A stretch of 64,000 nt of DNA, from NCBI RefSeq assembly GCF_010686685.1, contig NZ_JAAGWD010000001.1:434001-498000 (forward strand), given 5' to 3'. The stretch's first letter is position 1; each line of letters begins with the position of its first letter. This document shows, piece by piece, positions 28,487-37,021 of the stretch. This stretch comes from Pontibacter burrus (GTDB taxonomy: Bacteria > Bacteroidota > Bacteroidia > Cytophagales > Hymenobacteraceae). Position numbers and translations under genes: made by a program. The notes under the pieces are model-generated. The model worked only from the letters and a program-made list of their open reading frames with translations, was not told where the DNA came from and ran no database searches.

Positions 28487-29143
28487 TTAAGACTCCAGCA
28501 CTTTGCCGGCCAGACCTTCTTCTTTCAGAAGTTCGTTAAAAGCTTCGGCATATTGTCTGTTTTCAAACTGGCCGATTCTGAGGCGGTGTATCTTTTTGCC
28601 TTTCATCTGCTCTTGCTGCAGTTCTACAGTAAGGCTTTTGTCAAAGGCTTTCAGCTTTTCGCTTTGCTCCCGTGCCGATTTTTCTGAAGTGTAAGCCCCG
28701 AACTGTATAGTGTAAGTGTTTGGCTTAAACGGGTCATCGGCCTTACTGATGCCTTTGCCTTCTAATTCGAGCACTTCTACCTGTACTTTGGCTACGCCTT
28801 GCTTGTGCATGTTCAGCTTTCTGGCGGCTACTTCCGAAACATCAATAATGCGGTTGCCTACAAATGGGCCACGGTCGTTGATGCGCAGCACTACAGATTC
28901 GTTATTGGCCAGGTTGGTAACTTTTACCTTTGTACCGAAAGGGAGTGTATTATGTGCTGCAGTCATTTCGTTCTTGTTATAACGTTCGCCGCTGCTGGTC
29001 TTTCTCCCGTGGTATTTACTGCCATACCAGGAGGCAGTTCCTGTTTGTGTTTGGTTGCTATCTTGTGCTATTGTAGTTTGGCTAAGGCCAATAAATAGAA
29101 AAATGATTACTGATAACAGGATGCACTTTCTATTATATATCAT
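28487..29143 (-). CDS. rlpA: RlpA-like septal-ring protein with SPOR domain
   Basis: A 218-aa exported protein. Signal peptide 1-26 is followed by a double-psi beta-barrel (~34-125, with GTASWYGSKYHGRKTSSGE, LPFGTKVKVTNL and INDRGPF) and a SPOR domain (~143-218, YTIQFGAYTSEKSAREQ). RlpA proteins bind denuded glycan at division sites, and some act as lytic transglycosylases. The acidic and aromatic residues of the barrel active site appear present. It stands alone, with its own promoter candidate and terminator. Confidence 0.9.
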   Translation of the reverse strand: MIYNRKCILLSVIIFLFIGLSQTTIAQDSNQTQTGTASWYGSKYHGRKTSSGERYNKNEMTAAHNTLPFGTKVKVTNLANNESVVLRINDRGPFVGNRIIDVSEVAARKLNMHKQGVAKVQVEVLELEGKGISKADDPFKPNTYTIQFGAYTSEKSAREQSEKLKAFDKSLTVELQQEQMKGKKIHRLRIGQFENRQYAEAFNELLKEEGLAGKVLES

Positions 29144-29166
29144 ATTTATATATGTTGGTGAAACGG

Positions 29167-29174
29167 CAAATTTA
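29167..29174 (-). promoter_or_regulatory. Candidate -7 promoter element of rlpA
   Basis: The minus strand reads TAAATTTG here, matching the Bacteroidota -7 consensus TAnnTTTG, 24 bases before the rlpA ATG. The -33 region is only partly T-rich, so confidence is moderate. Confidence 0.45.
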
Positions 29175-29453
29175 GGAATATTTTTTTAAACGAAGCTTTT
29201 TACGGACTTATTGCATAAAGGATGTGGGGGGATACAGGATAAGGTACAAAGTTGCTATAAGTCTTATAATGCGAAAAGTGCTTTATATGGAAGTATAGCC
29301 TTATTTTAATAACTTTGCTTTCGATAAAATGCAATAAAAAATTTATTAAAATATATTCATAAGATCATAATTTCATGTGTTATTGCTTTACAGCATTTCC
29401 CCTAAACTACCTGGCTCGGGCCTAAAGCGTATAAAGCAAAAACAACCGGTACA
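29175..29453. other. AT-rich divergent spacer between rlpA and the DUF72 gene
   Basis: No gene is seen. On the plus strand TAACTTTG (29310-29317) fits the -7 consensus for the DUF72 gene but lacks an obvious -33 element. The strand is strongly AT-rich around 29310-29400. Confidence 0.4.
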
Positions 29454-30362
29454 ATGGATTTTGGCAAACTACAAACTATAGCACATGTAGATTTTACCTT
29501 GCCGGCAGATAATGCTGGTACTCAGGTAGTTTTGCAGCAGCATAAGCAGGAGGCAAAGCCTGAGGTTTACATAGGTCTGCCGGTGTGGGTGAACAAGGCC
29601 TGGGCCGGAAGCATATACCCTGCAAGCATGCGCGAAAAAGATTCGCTGCTGTGGTATGGCCGGCAGTTTAACACTATCGAACTCAACAGTACGCACTACC
29701 ATATTCCGGGGCCTACAACTATAGACAGGTGGAGAAACTCGGTGCCACGCGGGTTTAAATTCTGCCCAAAATTTCCACAACTTATCAGCCATGAGGGGCC
29801 ACTGCGCAATACCCAAAGTATAACGACTGCTTTCTTTGAAGCCATTGCTGGTCTGGAAGATAACCTCGGAAGCTCGTTTTTGCAGTTGCCACCTTATTTT
29901 GGTCCCGATCAGTTGCCTGACCTGGAAGCTTTTCTGAGGTTTATACCTGAATCTATACCGGTAACTATAGAGTTTCGCCACCCCGACTGGTTTACAGATG
30001 AAGTAGCAGGGCAAGAGTTGTTTGAGTTGCTGGAAAAATATGAAGTGGGCACTGTGATAACCGATGTGGCAGGCCGCCGTGATGTACTGCACATGCGCCT
30101 TACCACACCGGCAGCTATGATCCGCTTTGTAGGCAATGGCCTGCATCCTACCGATTATTCACGCATCGATGCCTGGGTGCAGCGCCTGAAATTATGGTTT
30201 GACAGTGGACTACAGCAACTTTACTTTTTTGTGCACGAACCCGATAATACGCTGGCACCAGAGCTGGCTATTTACTTGATCGGTCAACTGAACGAAGTGT
30301 GCGGCCTTAATCTGAAAGTTCCCAAAAAATATATACAGCCGGTACAGGGCGAGCTGTTTTAA
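29454..30362 (+). CDS. DUF72 domain-containing protein
   Basis: A 302-aa cytoplasmic protein of the DUF72 family (TIM-barrel-like; biochemical role not established). Typical segments are WAGSIYPASMREKDSLLWYGRQF, FNTIELNSTHYHIPG, WRNSVPRGFKFCPKFPQ, SSFLQLPPYFGP, IEFRHPDWF and the C-terminal FVHEPDNTLAPELA. The first ~40 residues form a family-typical variable leader. The GNAT gene follows after 35 bp, so they are likely cotranscribed. Confidence 0.88.
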   Translation: MDFGKLQTIAHVDFTLPADNAGTQVVLQQHKQEAKPEVYIGLPVWVNKAWAGSIYPASMREKDSLLWYGRQFNTIELNSTHYHIPGPTTIDRWRNSVPRGFKFCPKFPQLISHEGPLRNTQSITTAFFEAIAGLEDNLGSSFLQLPPYFGPDQLPDLEAFLRFIPESIPVTIEFRHPDWFTDEVAGQELFELLEKYEVGTVITDVAGRRDVLHMRLTTPAAMIRFVGNGLHPTDYSRIDAWVQRLKLWFDSGLQQLYFFVHEPDNTLAPELAIYLIGQLNEVCGLNLKVPKKYIQPVQGELF

Positions 30363-30397
30363 ACACTATTGGTAAAAATAATATGCCATTTTAGCTG

Positions 30398-30838
30398 ATG
30401 ATCAGGTCCTATACCTCTGCGGATAAAAGCACACTATTGGAGCTGCTACGCCTTAACACCCCGCAATATTTCCATCCATCAGAAGAACCCGACTTCCTGT
30501 TCTACCTGGAGAAGGAGCTGGAGAGTTACTATGTATTTCTGGATAACGAAACTATAGTTGGCTGCGGTGGCATTAATTACTTCCCCGACCAGAAACAGGC
30601 TCGTCTTTCCTGGGACATCATACATCCTCAGCAGCAGGGGAAAGGTGTAGGACGGCAGCTGCTGGAGCACAGGCTAACCGAGATCAGGAGCAATCCGGAA
30701 ATAGAAACTATAGTTGTGCGCACCTCGCAGTTAGTGTATCCATTTTATCAGAAACTGAATTTCAAATTATCCCGGGTAGAGAAAGATTTCTGGGCCGCCG
30801 GCTTCGACCTGTATGAAATGTCGTTGCCTGCCAGATAA
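30398..30838 (+). CDS. GNAT-family N-acetyltransferase
   Basis: A 146-aa protein with the acetyl-CoA-binding motif A (SWDIIHPQQQGKGVGRQLLEHRL, ~66-90) and a C-terminal motif B-like YPFYQKLNF. It transfers an acetyl group from acetyl-CoA; the acceptor cannot be predicted. Two exact AACTATAGTT palindromes lie inside it (30550-30559 and 30706-30715), both read as part of an ACT-ATA-GTT Thr-Ile-Val codon run. Confidence 0.88.
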   Translation: MIRSYTSADKSTLLELLRLNTPQYFHPSEEPDFLFYLEKELESYYVFLDNETIVGCGGINYFPDQKQARLSWDIIHPQQQGKGVGRQLLEHRLTEIRSNPEIETIVVRTSQLVYPFYQKLNFKLSRVEKDFWAAGFDLYEMSLPAR

Positions 30839-31726
30839 GAGAGCAGTTGTTACTTGATGGTGTGATTTTATAGTATGAATGTCGGGCTGTCGGGAAATGA
30901 TTGTATGAACCGCAGATTAAGTGGAATTTGATAGGTTTGGGGTAAGTTATAGTTTTATAGTTACTGTAGATCCAACCACCCCTGCCCCTCAGAGCTACGC
31001 TCGCTACCTTCGAAATCGCTTCTCGGTAGTCTAAGGCGGGGAATATTTACCTCACCCCAGCCCTCTCCTAAAAACAGGTAAGGGAGCTATAGTTTGAATC
31101 AAGGTTCTATAGTTGCTAATTAACCCACCCCTACCCCTCCCGAGAGGGGAATTACTACCTTTCCTATAGTTGATCCTATAGTTTTATAGTTACGGATCAC
31201 GAACAGGCAGGCGCAGCCTGTCGCAAGGAATTACCACCACGAAAAGGCTACAGAACTATAGCTACTCAATTCAATTATAGCTGCAGCTATCGAAAGATAT
31301 CAGTCTTTGGGTTGAGCGCCTTTGACTTGTTGCGGTGCCGCAGGCAATCCGACGCAGGAGGATAGCAAGAAGGCAGCAGCGCGATGCCCGAAGACGAGGC
31401 CCCGCGGCCGTGAGCGCACCAAAGTAACTATAACACTGTAGGCTGGTAGAGCTGCCAGGATGAAGGGTAACTATAGCATGAACTGCTTGTGGCAAGTAGC
31501 AACTAAAGGTAGCTATAGGTCATATAAGATGTCTCGACTGACGCTCGACATGACAAGAAAGAAACTATAGATTGAGATAGATTCTTCACTGCCTTCGAAA
31601 TGGCAAAAGAGAAACTATAGAGCATATAGAACGCTTCGACTTTCAATCGGGATAACAGGTGAAACTATAGCATTATCAATTCTACATTCTCAATAAGACT
31701 TGATGCTACGATATAGCCCATAAAAA
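30839..31726. repeat. Gene-free cluster of dispersed hairpin repeats, copy A
   Basis: There is no credible gene in ~890 bases. In order: a CCCAGCCCTCTCC/AACAGGTAAGGGAGC hairpin-type element (31050-31088), a CCCCTC/GAGGGG hairpin (31134-31149), a GGCAGGCGCAGCCTG element (31206-31220), a GC-rich structured core (31304-31424) and an ATAAGATGTCTCG...CTCGACATGACA element (31524-31554), interspersed with about ten CTATAG copies. The same elements in the same order and orientation recur at 60600-61220. Short ORFs across the core are read-through of the repeat and not proteins. Confidence 0.8.
31304..31424. repeat. Structured core of the dispersed element, copy A
   Basis: The ends are complementary: CTTTGG (31305-31310) pairs with CCAAAG (31419-31424), and GCGC (31316-31319) with GCGC (31414-31417). 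Inside are a TGCGGTGCCGCA hairpin and the GC-rich segment around 31400. The partner copy at 60924-61042 keeps the outer pairing, which fits a folded RNA or a small non-autonomous element. Confidence 0.6.
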
Positions 31727-31755
31727 AAGCGGCTACCCTTTTGGAGTAGCCGCTT
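31727..31755 (-). terminator. Terminator of the M16 operon
   Basis: Stem AAGCGGCTAC (31727-31736) with GTAGCCGCTT (31746-31755) is followed on the minus strand by a seven-base T run (31722-31728). It lies 22 bp beyond the stop at 31778. Confidence 0.88.
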
Positions 31756-31777
31756 CTGATTTAGATCAATCTATAAT

Positions 31778-33865
31778 TTAGATCTTAAAAGTATCGTCGC
31801 TGATGCCTTTGTTAACTTCAACGCTCTGTACTTCGGCTTTAATTACCTGAGGACCTACAGTAGTCTCTACTGTATGCGGTACTTTGATACCGTTTACTTC
31901 CTTGTAGTTGCTATAGTTCTTTGTTTGTGTAAGTACACCCTGAGGCGACTGAAGGCTTTTCACGTCTTTCAATAGCAAGCCTGTTGCCTTATCGAAGTAG
32001 TGTAGCGTTTTCTGGCCGTTAGCAGCGGTTGCTTCTACTACATACGCTTCTTTGCCATCAACGTCTTCTATTCCGGTTACTTTAGTTGTTACACCCAGTT
32101 TGTCGTAGCGCAGGTGAGCAAACATATCAGACTCAAGTTTCTGAGTAGCTAATTCTTCAGCAGTCATGTCCTTATTTACACCCTGCATCGGAGCTTCCAT
32201 TTTACCTTTGTTGCCGTTAATTACCACGCGCTGCAGTGGACTGTTGTTCATGCTAACTACAGCTACAAACTTGTCAGCGCCTTTCTGTTGCTGTGTAATA
32301 ACAAGCGGCATACCCTGAATAGTAGCGTTGCTGGTAACGGTGATGTCTTTTATCTTGTCAATGTTTGCTTTGCCACCAATTGCCTGCACATAGCTGGCAA
32401 GTACTTTCTCGGCAGTAATATCGGCTGGAACGGCGGCTGCAGCTGTACGCTCTACTTTTTCGCCGGCTGCATTGTAGTAAACAATCTGGCCATCTTCCAG
32501 GTCAAACTTCTTTAGTTTTGCAGCTATGTCGGCGGCGTTACCTACAGCAACAATGTATAGTTGCTCAGGCTTCACAAACTTTTGGGCAGCACGCTGTACA
32601 TCCTCTTTTGTTACAGCTTCTACCTGCTTCAGGTAGTTGGCGTAATAATCGGCTGGCAGGTTGTAACGGGCAGTGTTGATAGCATAAATGGCTACTGTTG
32701 CCGGACTCTCTAAACCGCGGGCAAAGCTACCGGTCATGTATGCTTTCGCATAGTTCAGTTCTTCGTCAGTTACACGCTCGTTGCGGATTTTGGTCAGTTC
32801 TTTCAGGAACTCAGTTGCAGCGCTGTCGGTAACGGCGTTACGTACGTTGGCAGATGCGTTAAAGCGGCCCAGGATCTGGTCTGCGCTAAGCGACGAGTAA
32901 GCACCATAAGTATAACCTTTTGCCTCGCGCAGGTTCATGAACAGACGGGCAGAACTGCCACCACCAAGAATGGTGTTCATGAGCTGTGCTGATACGGCAT
33001 CCGGAGCACCTGGCTTAAGCTCAGCAGGGTTTGTGAAAGCAAGCACACTTTGTACGGCACTCGGGCGATCAACTATAACTACCTGTGTTTTGCTTGGAGC
33101 TGCTGGCAGGTCGTATTTTTTAGTAGGTACATTGCCTTTCTTCCAGTTCTTCAGCGATTTAGTCAGAAGCTTTTTCGCTTCTTTTGGTGTGATATCGCCT
33201 ACAACTGCCAGGTAGCCAATGTTTGGCTTGTAGTAGGTGCTATAGTAGTTCTGGATGTCGGCAAGTGTAATGTTATCTACTGTTTTCTCTGTCATTACTT
33301 CACCGTACGGGTGGTTTTTGCCATACAGTAATACGTTACGCATTTTGCTGGCAATAGCATCCGGGTTGTCTTTTTCTGACGCCAGGTTTGCTTTCATCTG
33401 CTTCTTGATCTTATCCAGCTCTTCCTGTGTGAACTTAGGGTTCAGGAGCGCATCGGTAGTAAGGTCAAGCAACGTTGGCAGGTGCTTCTTCATGGAAGAG
33501 GCGTTGAAACCTGTTGAGTTGAAAGACAGCGATGCACCGATAAAGTCTACCTGCTCATCAAACTGATCTTTGGTGCGCGAAGCAGTACCGGTACGCATCA
33601 TCTGGCCGGAAGCCTGCACGTAACCTGCTTTATCGCCTTCCAGGATCGGATCTCTGTCCAGTACCAGCGACATAGATACTACCGGCTGCTTGTGGTTTTC
33701 TACCACATATACTTTCAGCCCGTTCTTTAGAGTAAACTGCTCATACTTACCCAGCTCAATTTTAGGAGCCGGACCCGCCGGTGGCGGAGACTGTTTGGTT
33801 TGTGCCGGAGCAACAGATACCAGCGCCAGAGCAAGCGCTAATGTGGTATATAATTTCTTTATCAT
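31778..33865 (-). CDS. M16-family peptidase-like protein, zinc motif lost, with C-terminal lipoprotein-sorting-like domain
   Basis: A 695-aa exported protein (signal peptide 1-21). Two M16 half-domains cover ~35-470, but at the place of the HxxEH zinc motif it has QASGQ (84-88), so it should not bind zinc. The second half-domain has the partner-type loop GGGSSARLFMNLREAKGYTYGAYS. Residues ~485-695 form an additional beta-rich domain similar to LolA/outer-membrane lipoprotein-sorting folds (ADKFVAVVSMNN, KTLHYFDKATGLLLK). It follows the catalytic M16 gene by 114 bp. Bacterial M16B enzymes commonly work as an active plus inactive heterodimer, so this is the likely non-catalytic subunit. Confidence 0.87.
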   Translation of the reverse strand: MIKKLYTTLALALALVSVAPAQTKQSPPPAGPAPKIELGKYEQFTLKNGLKVYVVENHKQPVVSMSLVLDRDPILEGDKAGYVQASGQMMRTGTASRTKDQFDEQVDFIGASLSFNSTGFNASSMKKHLPTLLDLTTDALLNPKFTQEELDKIKKQMKANLASEKDNPDAIASKMRNVLLYGKNHPYGEVMTEKTVDNITLADIQNYYSTYYKPNIGYLAVVGDITPKEAKKLLTKSLKNWKKGNVPTKKYDLPAAPSKTQVVIVDRPSAVQSVLAFTNPAELKPGAPDAVSAQLMNTILGGGSSARLFMNLREAKGYTYGAYSSLSADQILGRFNASANVRNAVTDSAATEFLKELTKIRNERVTDEELNYAKAYMTGSFARGLESPATVAIYAINTARYNLPADYYANYLKQVEAVTKEDVQRAAQKFVKPEQLYIVAVGNAADIAAKLKKFDLEDGQIVYYNAAGEKVERTAAAAVPADITAEKVLASYVQAIGGKANIDKIKDITVTSNATIQGMPLVITQQQKGADKFVAVVSMNNSPLQRVVINGNKGKMEAPMQGVNKDMTAEELATQKLESDMFAHLRYDKLGVTTKVTGIEDVDGKEAYVVEATAANGQKTLHYFDKATGLLLKDVKSLQSPQGVLTQTKNYSNYKEVNGIKVPHTVETTVGPQVIKAEVQSVEVNKGISDDTFKI

Positions 33866-33979
33866 GATTCTCTTTATTTAAACTTGACGAAGGACTATCG
33901 GACAAAGAGTAAAAGACTTATGTAATTATAGCTTTAATCTTCCTTTGTCTTTTGTCATTAAGTCTTTTGTCTAGAAAAC

Positions 33980-35317
33980 TTACTGTTTTGGCTGAGCTGA
34001 CTTTGGCAGGTAGTGCAATACTACACGGTTGTCTTTTGTCAGGTACTCTTTTGCCACCCGCTGTATATCCTCTTTCGTTACTTTCATGTAACGGTCAATC
34101 TCAGTGTTGATCAGGTTGGCATCTTTAAAGTACACATGGTAATTAGCAAGGTTCTCGGCGCGGCCTGCAACGGTGCTGTTCTGCTGCACAAACTGGCTTT
34201 CAACCTGGTTGCGCAGTTTCTGGAACTCCTTATCGCTTAGTGGCTCTGTTTTCACACGCTCAACTTCAACATTCATGGCATCTTCCAGTGCCTGCGCATC
34301 TACACCAACGTTAGCAATAGCATACGTCAGGAATAGACCCGGATCTTCGGTAGGGAAAGGTATTGAAAGGGCAGCTACAGCTTTCTGCTGCTTATCAACC
34401 AGTGCTTTTGGTAAACGAGCACTCTGGCCACCTGATAACAGCGTAGTAAGCATAGAAAGGGCATAGTGATCTGGCGTACCTTGCGCCGGAATGTGATAAG
34501 CCTGGATAACTGCCGGCAGCTGTATGTTGTCATACACTATTTTGCGGCGCTCTTCTGTCTGCTTTGGCTCCTTTATAGTTGGTCTTGGTATTTCTTTCGT
34601 GCCTTTTGGGATGCTGCCGAAATACTGTTCGATCATTTTCTTTGTCTCTTCTACATTGATATCGCCGGCAATAGAAAGCGTGGCGTTATTTGGTACATAG
34701 AAGGTTTTATAGAAGTCGCGGAACTCCTCGATCTTGGCATTGTTTAGGTCCTCGAACGTACCGATAGGCGTTACTTTATAAGGGTGGGTTGTGTAAGCCA
34801 GGCCAAACGTATTTTCCAGTATCGTTCCGTAAGGCTGGTTGTCTACGCGCATACGCTTTTCTTCCTGTACAACCTTGCGCTGCGTTTCCACGCCTACTTC
34901 ATCCACTTTAGCGCCTTTCATGCGCTCTGCTTCCATCCAAAGGCCAAGGGCAATCTGGTTCGATGGCAGTAACTCGTAATAATAAGTACGGTCAAACGAA
35001 GTGTTGGCGTTAAGCGAGCCGCCCGCTGCCTGCACCATGCTCATGTACTGGCCGCGGTCAATGTTCTCGGTACCTTCAAACATAAGGTGTTCAAAGAAGT
35101 GGGCAAAGCCGGTACGGCCTTTTACTTCATTTTTAGAACCTACATGGTACAGCACCGATACTGCCACGTTTGGGGTGGAGTTATCCTGGTGCAGAATCAC
35201 GTGCAGTCCGTTCGGGAGGGTGTACTCCGTGAACTCGATCTTGTTGCTCTTCGTCTGCGCCATTGCTGCAACACTGGCCACACACCACAGAAGGCAGGCA
35301 AAAATTTTACGTTTCAT
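33980..35317 (-). CDS. M16-family zinc metallopeptidase, catalytic subunit
   Basis: A 445-aa exported peptidase. The frame is open further upstream to 35425, but the ATG at 35317 begins a good signal peptide (MKRKIFACLLWCVASVAAMA) and is preferred. The inverted zinc motif HFFEH lies at 73-77 and the third ligand is probably Glu153, 76 residues later, as in active pitrilysin-family members. It is predicted to degrade peptides in the periplasm. The inactive partner gene follows on the same strand. Confidence 0.9.
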   Translation of the reverse strand: MKRKIFACLLWCVASVAAMAQTKSNKIEFTEYTLPNGLHVILHQDNSTPNVAVSVLYHVGSKNEVKGRTGFAHFFEHLMFEGTENIDRGQYMSMVQAAGGSLNANTSFDRTYYYELLPSNQIALGLWMEAERMKGAKVDEVGVETQRKVVQEEKRMRVDNQPYGTILENTFGLAYTTHPYKVTPIGTFEDLNNAKIEEFRDFYKTFYVPNNATLSIAGDINVEETKKMIEQYFGSIPKGTKEIPRPTIKEPKQTEERRKIVYDNIQLPAVIQAYHIPAQGTPDHYALSMLTTLLSGGQSARLPKALVDKQQKAVAALSIPFPTEDPGLFLTYAIANVGVDAQALEDAMNVEVERVKTEPLSDKEFQKLRNQVESQFVQQNSTVAGRAENLANYHVYFKDANLINTEIDRYMKVTKEDIQRVAKEYLTKDNRVVLHYLPKSAQPKQ

Positions 35318-35511
35318 ATGTTTTAGGTATATAATGATACTAAAGGTGATAAAGCTTACCGAAAGGCGGCACTTTACCGGTTTAAAATTAAGGTTTCTGT
35401 TCCCAATATCCCAGCCTGCCAGCAACTGTCGAGGGCATCATTCGGCAAACTCAAATGCCTTACAGACGAACCCAAGTGATAACTCGACGAACTATAACAA
35501 GGGATAAAATA

Positions 35512-35542
35512 AAAAAGCGCCCCTTATACAGAGGCGCTTTTT
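35512..35542. terminator. Terminator between the SGNH lipoprotein and M16 genes
   Basis: Stem AAAAAGCGCC (35512-35521) with GGCGCTTTTT (35533-35542) has A/T flanks on both sides. It most likely ends the minus-strand porin-SGNH operon, whose last stop is at 35571. Confidence 0.85.
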
Positions 35543-35570
35543 AGCTATACTTTAAACTTGTAAACTATAC

Positions 35571-37004
35571 TTACGGTAAAAGTACCGCACGGTATTGAGT
35601 TTCGTCAGCTTTTGGTATGTTCGAGCCATATTTGGCGTTGATGGCTTTTATCATTTCGTTGGCAACTATAGCATAGCCTCTTGGCGTTGGGTGGATGCCA
35701 TCCAATGAGAACAGGTTGCCAGTAATGAAGGATGGTGAATAAGCTACACCATTTGCTACAAAGCCACTCTGAATACCGTTGAAATAGGCGTTTGCATCAA
35801 ATACAGCCAGATTTTTGGCAGTTGCCTGGGCCTTAATGATGTTATTGAACGCAATTGTAGCATCCTTAACCAGCGTTTGTTCTGCTACGTCAAGCAGCAG
35901 GGCGCTTGGCCAAGGGTTTCCGGCAGATACACCAAATAATTGAGTCGTATCGATTGCATAACCCTTATCTGCGCTAAGCAGGTTCTGCAGGGTTGCTCTT
36001 ACTATGTTAGGGTCGGCTGGGTTGGGGCTTACCTGGCGTGCAAGATCTCTCCAGTATTTACCGGTCTTCGTGCCAATCAGCGGAGCATAAGCTGCACTTG
36101 TTAGTGTAAATAATACGCCATTTGTAGGGGCATTAATCTGGGCAGTAGCAAACTGCGTTCTTGTCTGGCCGGCACCAGTAATTGCTACCATGCCAGGTAC
36201 ATTATTCGCTGTAAGCGATTGTTTTACCTGCGGACCAACTGTAGTAAAGAACGGAACTACCGATACATCCGGAATAGTGGCTACAATACCTTCCTGGCCG
36301 TTTGCAGTTAATGCGTTAACCAGATCGCTATAGTTAGACTCGAAAACACCTACCGGGGTGATCTGGTTTGATGCAGAAGCTGATGCGCCACCAGCAGTTG
36401 CAAAAGACAGCACATCGTTATTTCCTAGCCATAAGCTGAAGAATGTGTGGTCTGTAGACTGCTGCACGCGCTGCAGATAAGTCTGCAAAGCTGCGTTATC
36501 CGGCGTGATGCGCTCAAAGTACGGGTTGCCTTGTACACTACCATAACCAGGTGTCTTAACATCTGCTACCTTAATACCCGGTACACCTAAGTTGTTTATA
36601 GGGTCGGTGAATTTGGTAAGCAGCGGAGAATTTTGTTCGCGGCGAGCCAGGTTAGTAGTTACCTGTGATGTAATTGGAGAGCCGGTAGACGTAAAACCTG
36701 TTAGTCGCAGATAGCCTGAGCCGTTTGCCTGTGCTTCAGTGAAGAGCGGCTGTACAAAGGCGCCACCACCTACTTCTGCAAACTGACCTGCCAGAATTGC
36801 CGGGTATGAGCCTAACTGTCCTTCGCGGTACAAGCCATTATCACCGAAACCGGCAGTAAGAGAGTTGCCGACAGCTACATATTTGGTAAGATTAAGTTGA
36901 GTACCAGCGCTTACTGATGGCCCATCAATCTCGGGATCGCAGCTTGTGAGCAGCACACCAGCAAAAAGAGCCAGCATGCCAGATTTATAGATATGATTTT
37001 TCAT
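35571..37004 (-). CDS. SGNH/GDSL-family lipoprotein esterase-like protein
   Basis: A 477-aa lipoprotein with lipobox LLTSC (Cys22). Block I is GNSLTAG with catalytic Ser48, block III is the WLGNNDVLS region and block V is DGIHPTPRG with the Asp/His pair. It acts outside the inner membrane, probably at the outer membrane, as an ester or lipid hydrolase. It is 18 bp downstream of a FadL-like porin gene. This porin plus SGNH-lipoprotein pairing recurs in Bacteroidota and suggests cleavage of a lipidic ester coupled to import. Confidence 0.87.
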   Translation of the reverse strand: MKNHIYKSGMLALFAGVLLTSCDPEIDGPSVSAGTQLNLTKYVAVGNSLTAGFGDNGLYREGQLGSYPAILAGQFAEVGGGAFVQPLFTEAQANGSGYLRLTGFTSTGSPITSQVTTNLARREQNSPLLTKFTDPINNLGVPGIKVADVKTPGYGSVQGNPYFERITPDNAALQTYLQRVQQSTDHTFFSLWLGNNDVLSFATAGGASASASNQITPVGVFESNYSDLVNALTANGQEGIVATIPDVSVVPFFTTVGPQVKQSLTANNVPGMVAITGAGQTRTQFATAQINAPTNGVLFTLTSAAYAPLIGTKTGKYWRDLARQVSPNPADPNIVRATLQNLLSADKGYAIDTTQLFGVSAGNPWPSALLLDVAEQTLVKDATIAFNNIIKAQATAKNLAVFDANAYFNGIQSGFVANGVAYSPSFITGNLFSLDGIHPTPRGYAIVANEMIKAINAKYGSNIPKADETQYRAVLLP

Positions 37005-37021
37005 TTCAGTTATCGCGTAAA

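Noticed and set aside
31271..31495. Minus-strand ORF of 74 codons across the repeat core, and similar ORFs at 60798-61089
   Set aside because: They arise from the same dispersed DNA repeat read in the GC-rich core, have no start context and differ in frame continuation between copies. They are not proteins.
35318..35425. Upstream start at 35425 for the catalytic M16 gene
   Set aside because: It would bury the clear signal peptide that begins at 35317.
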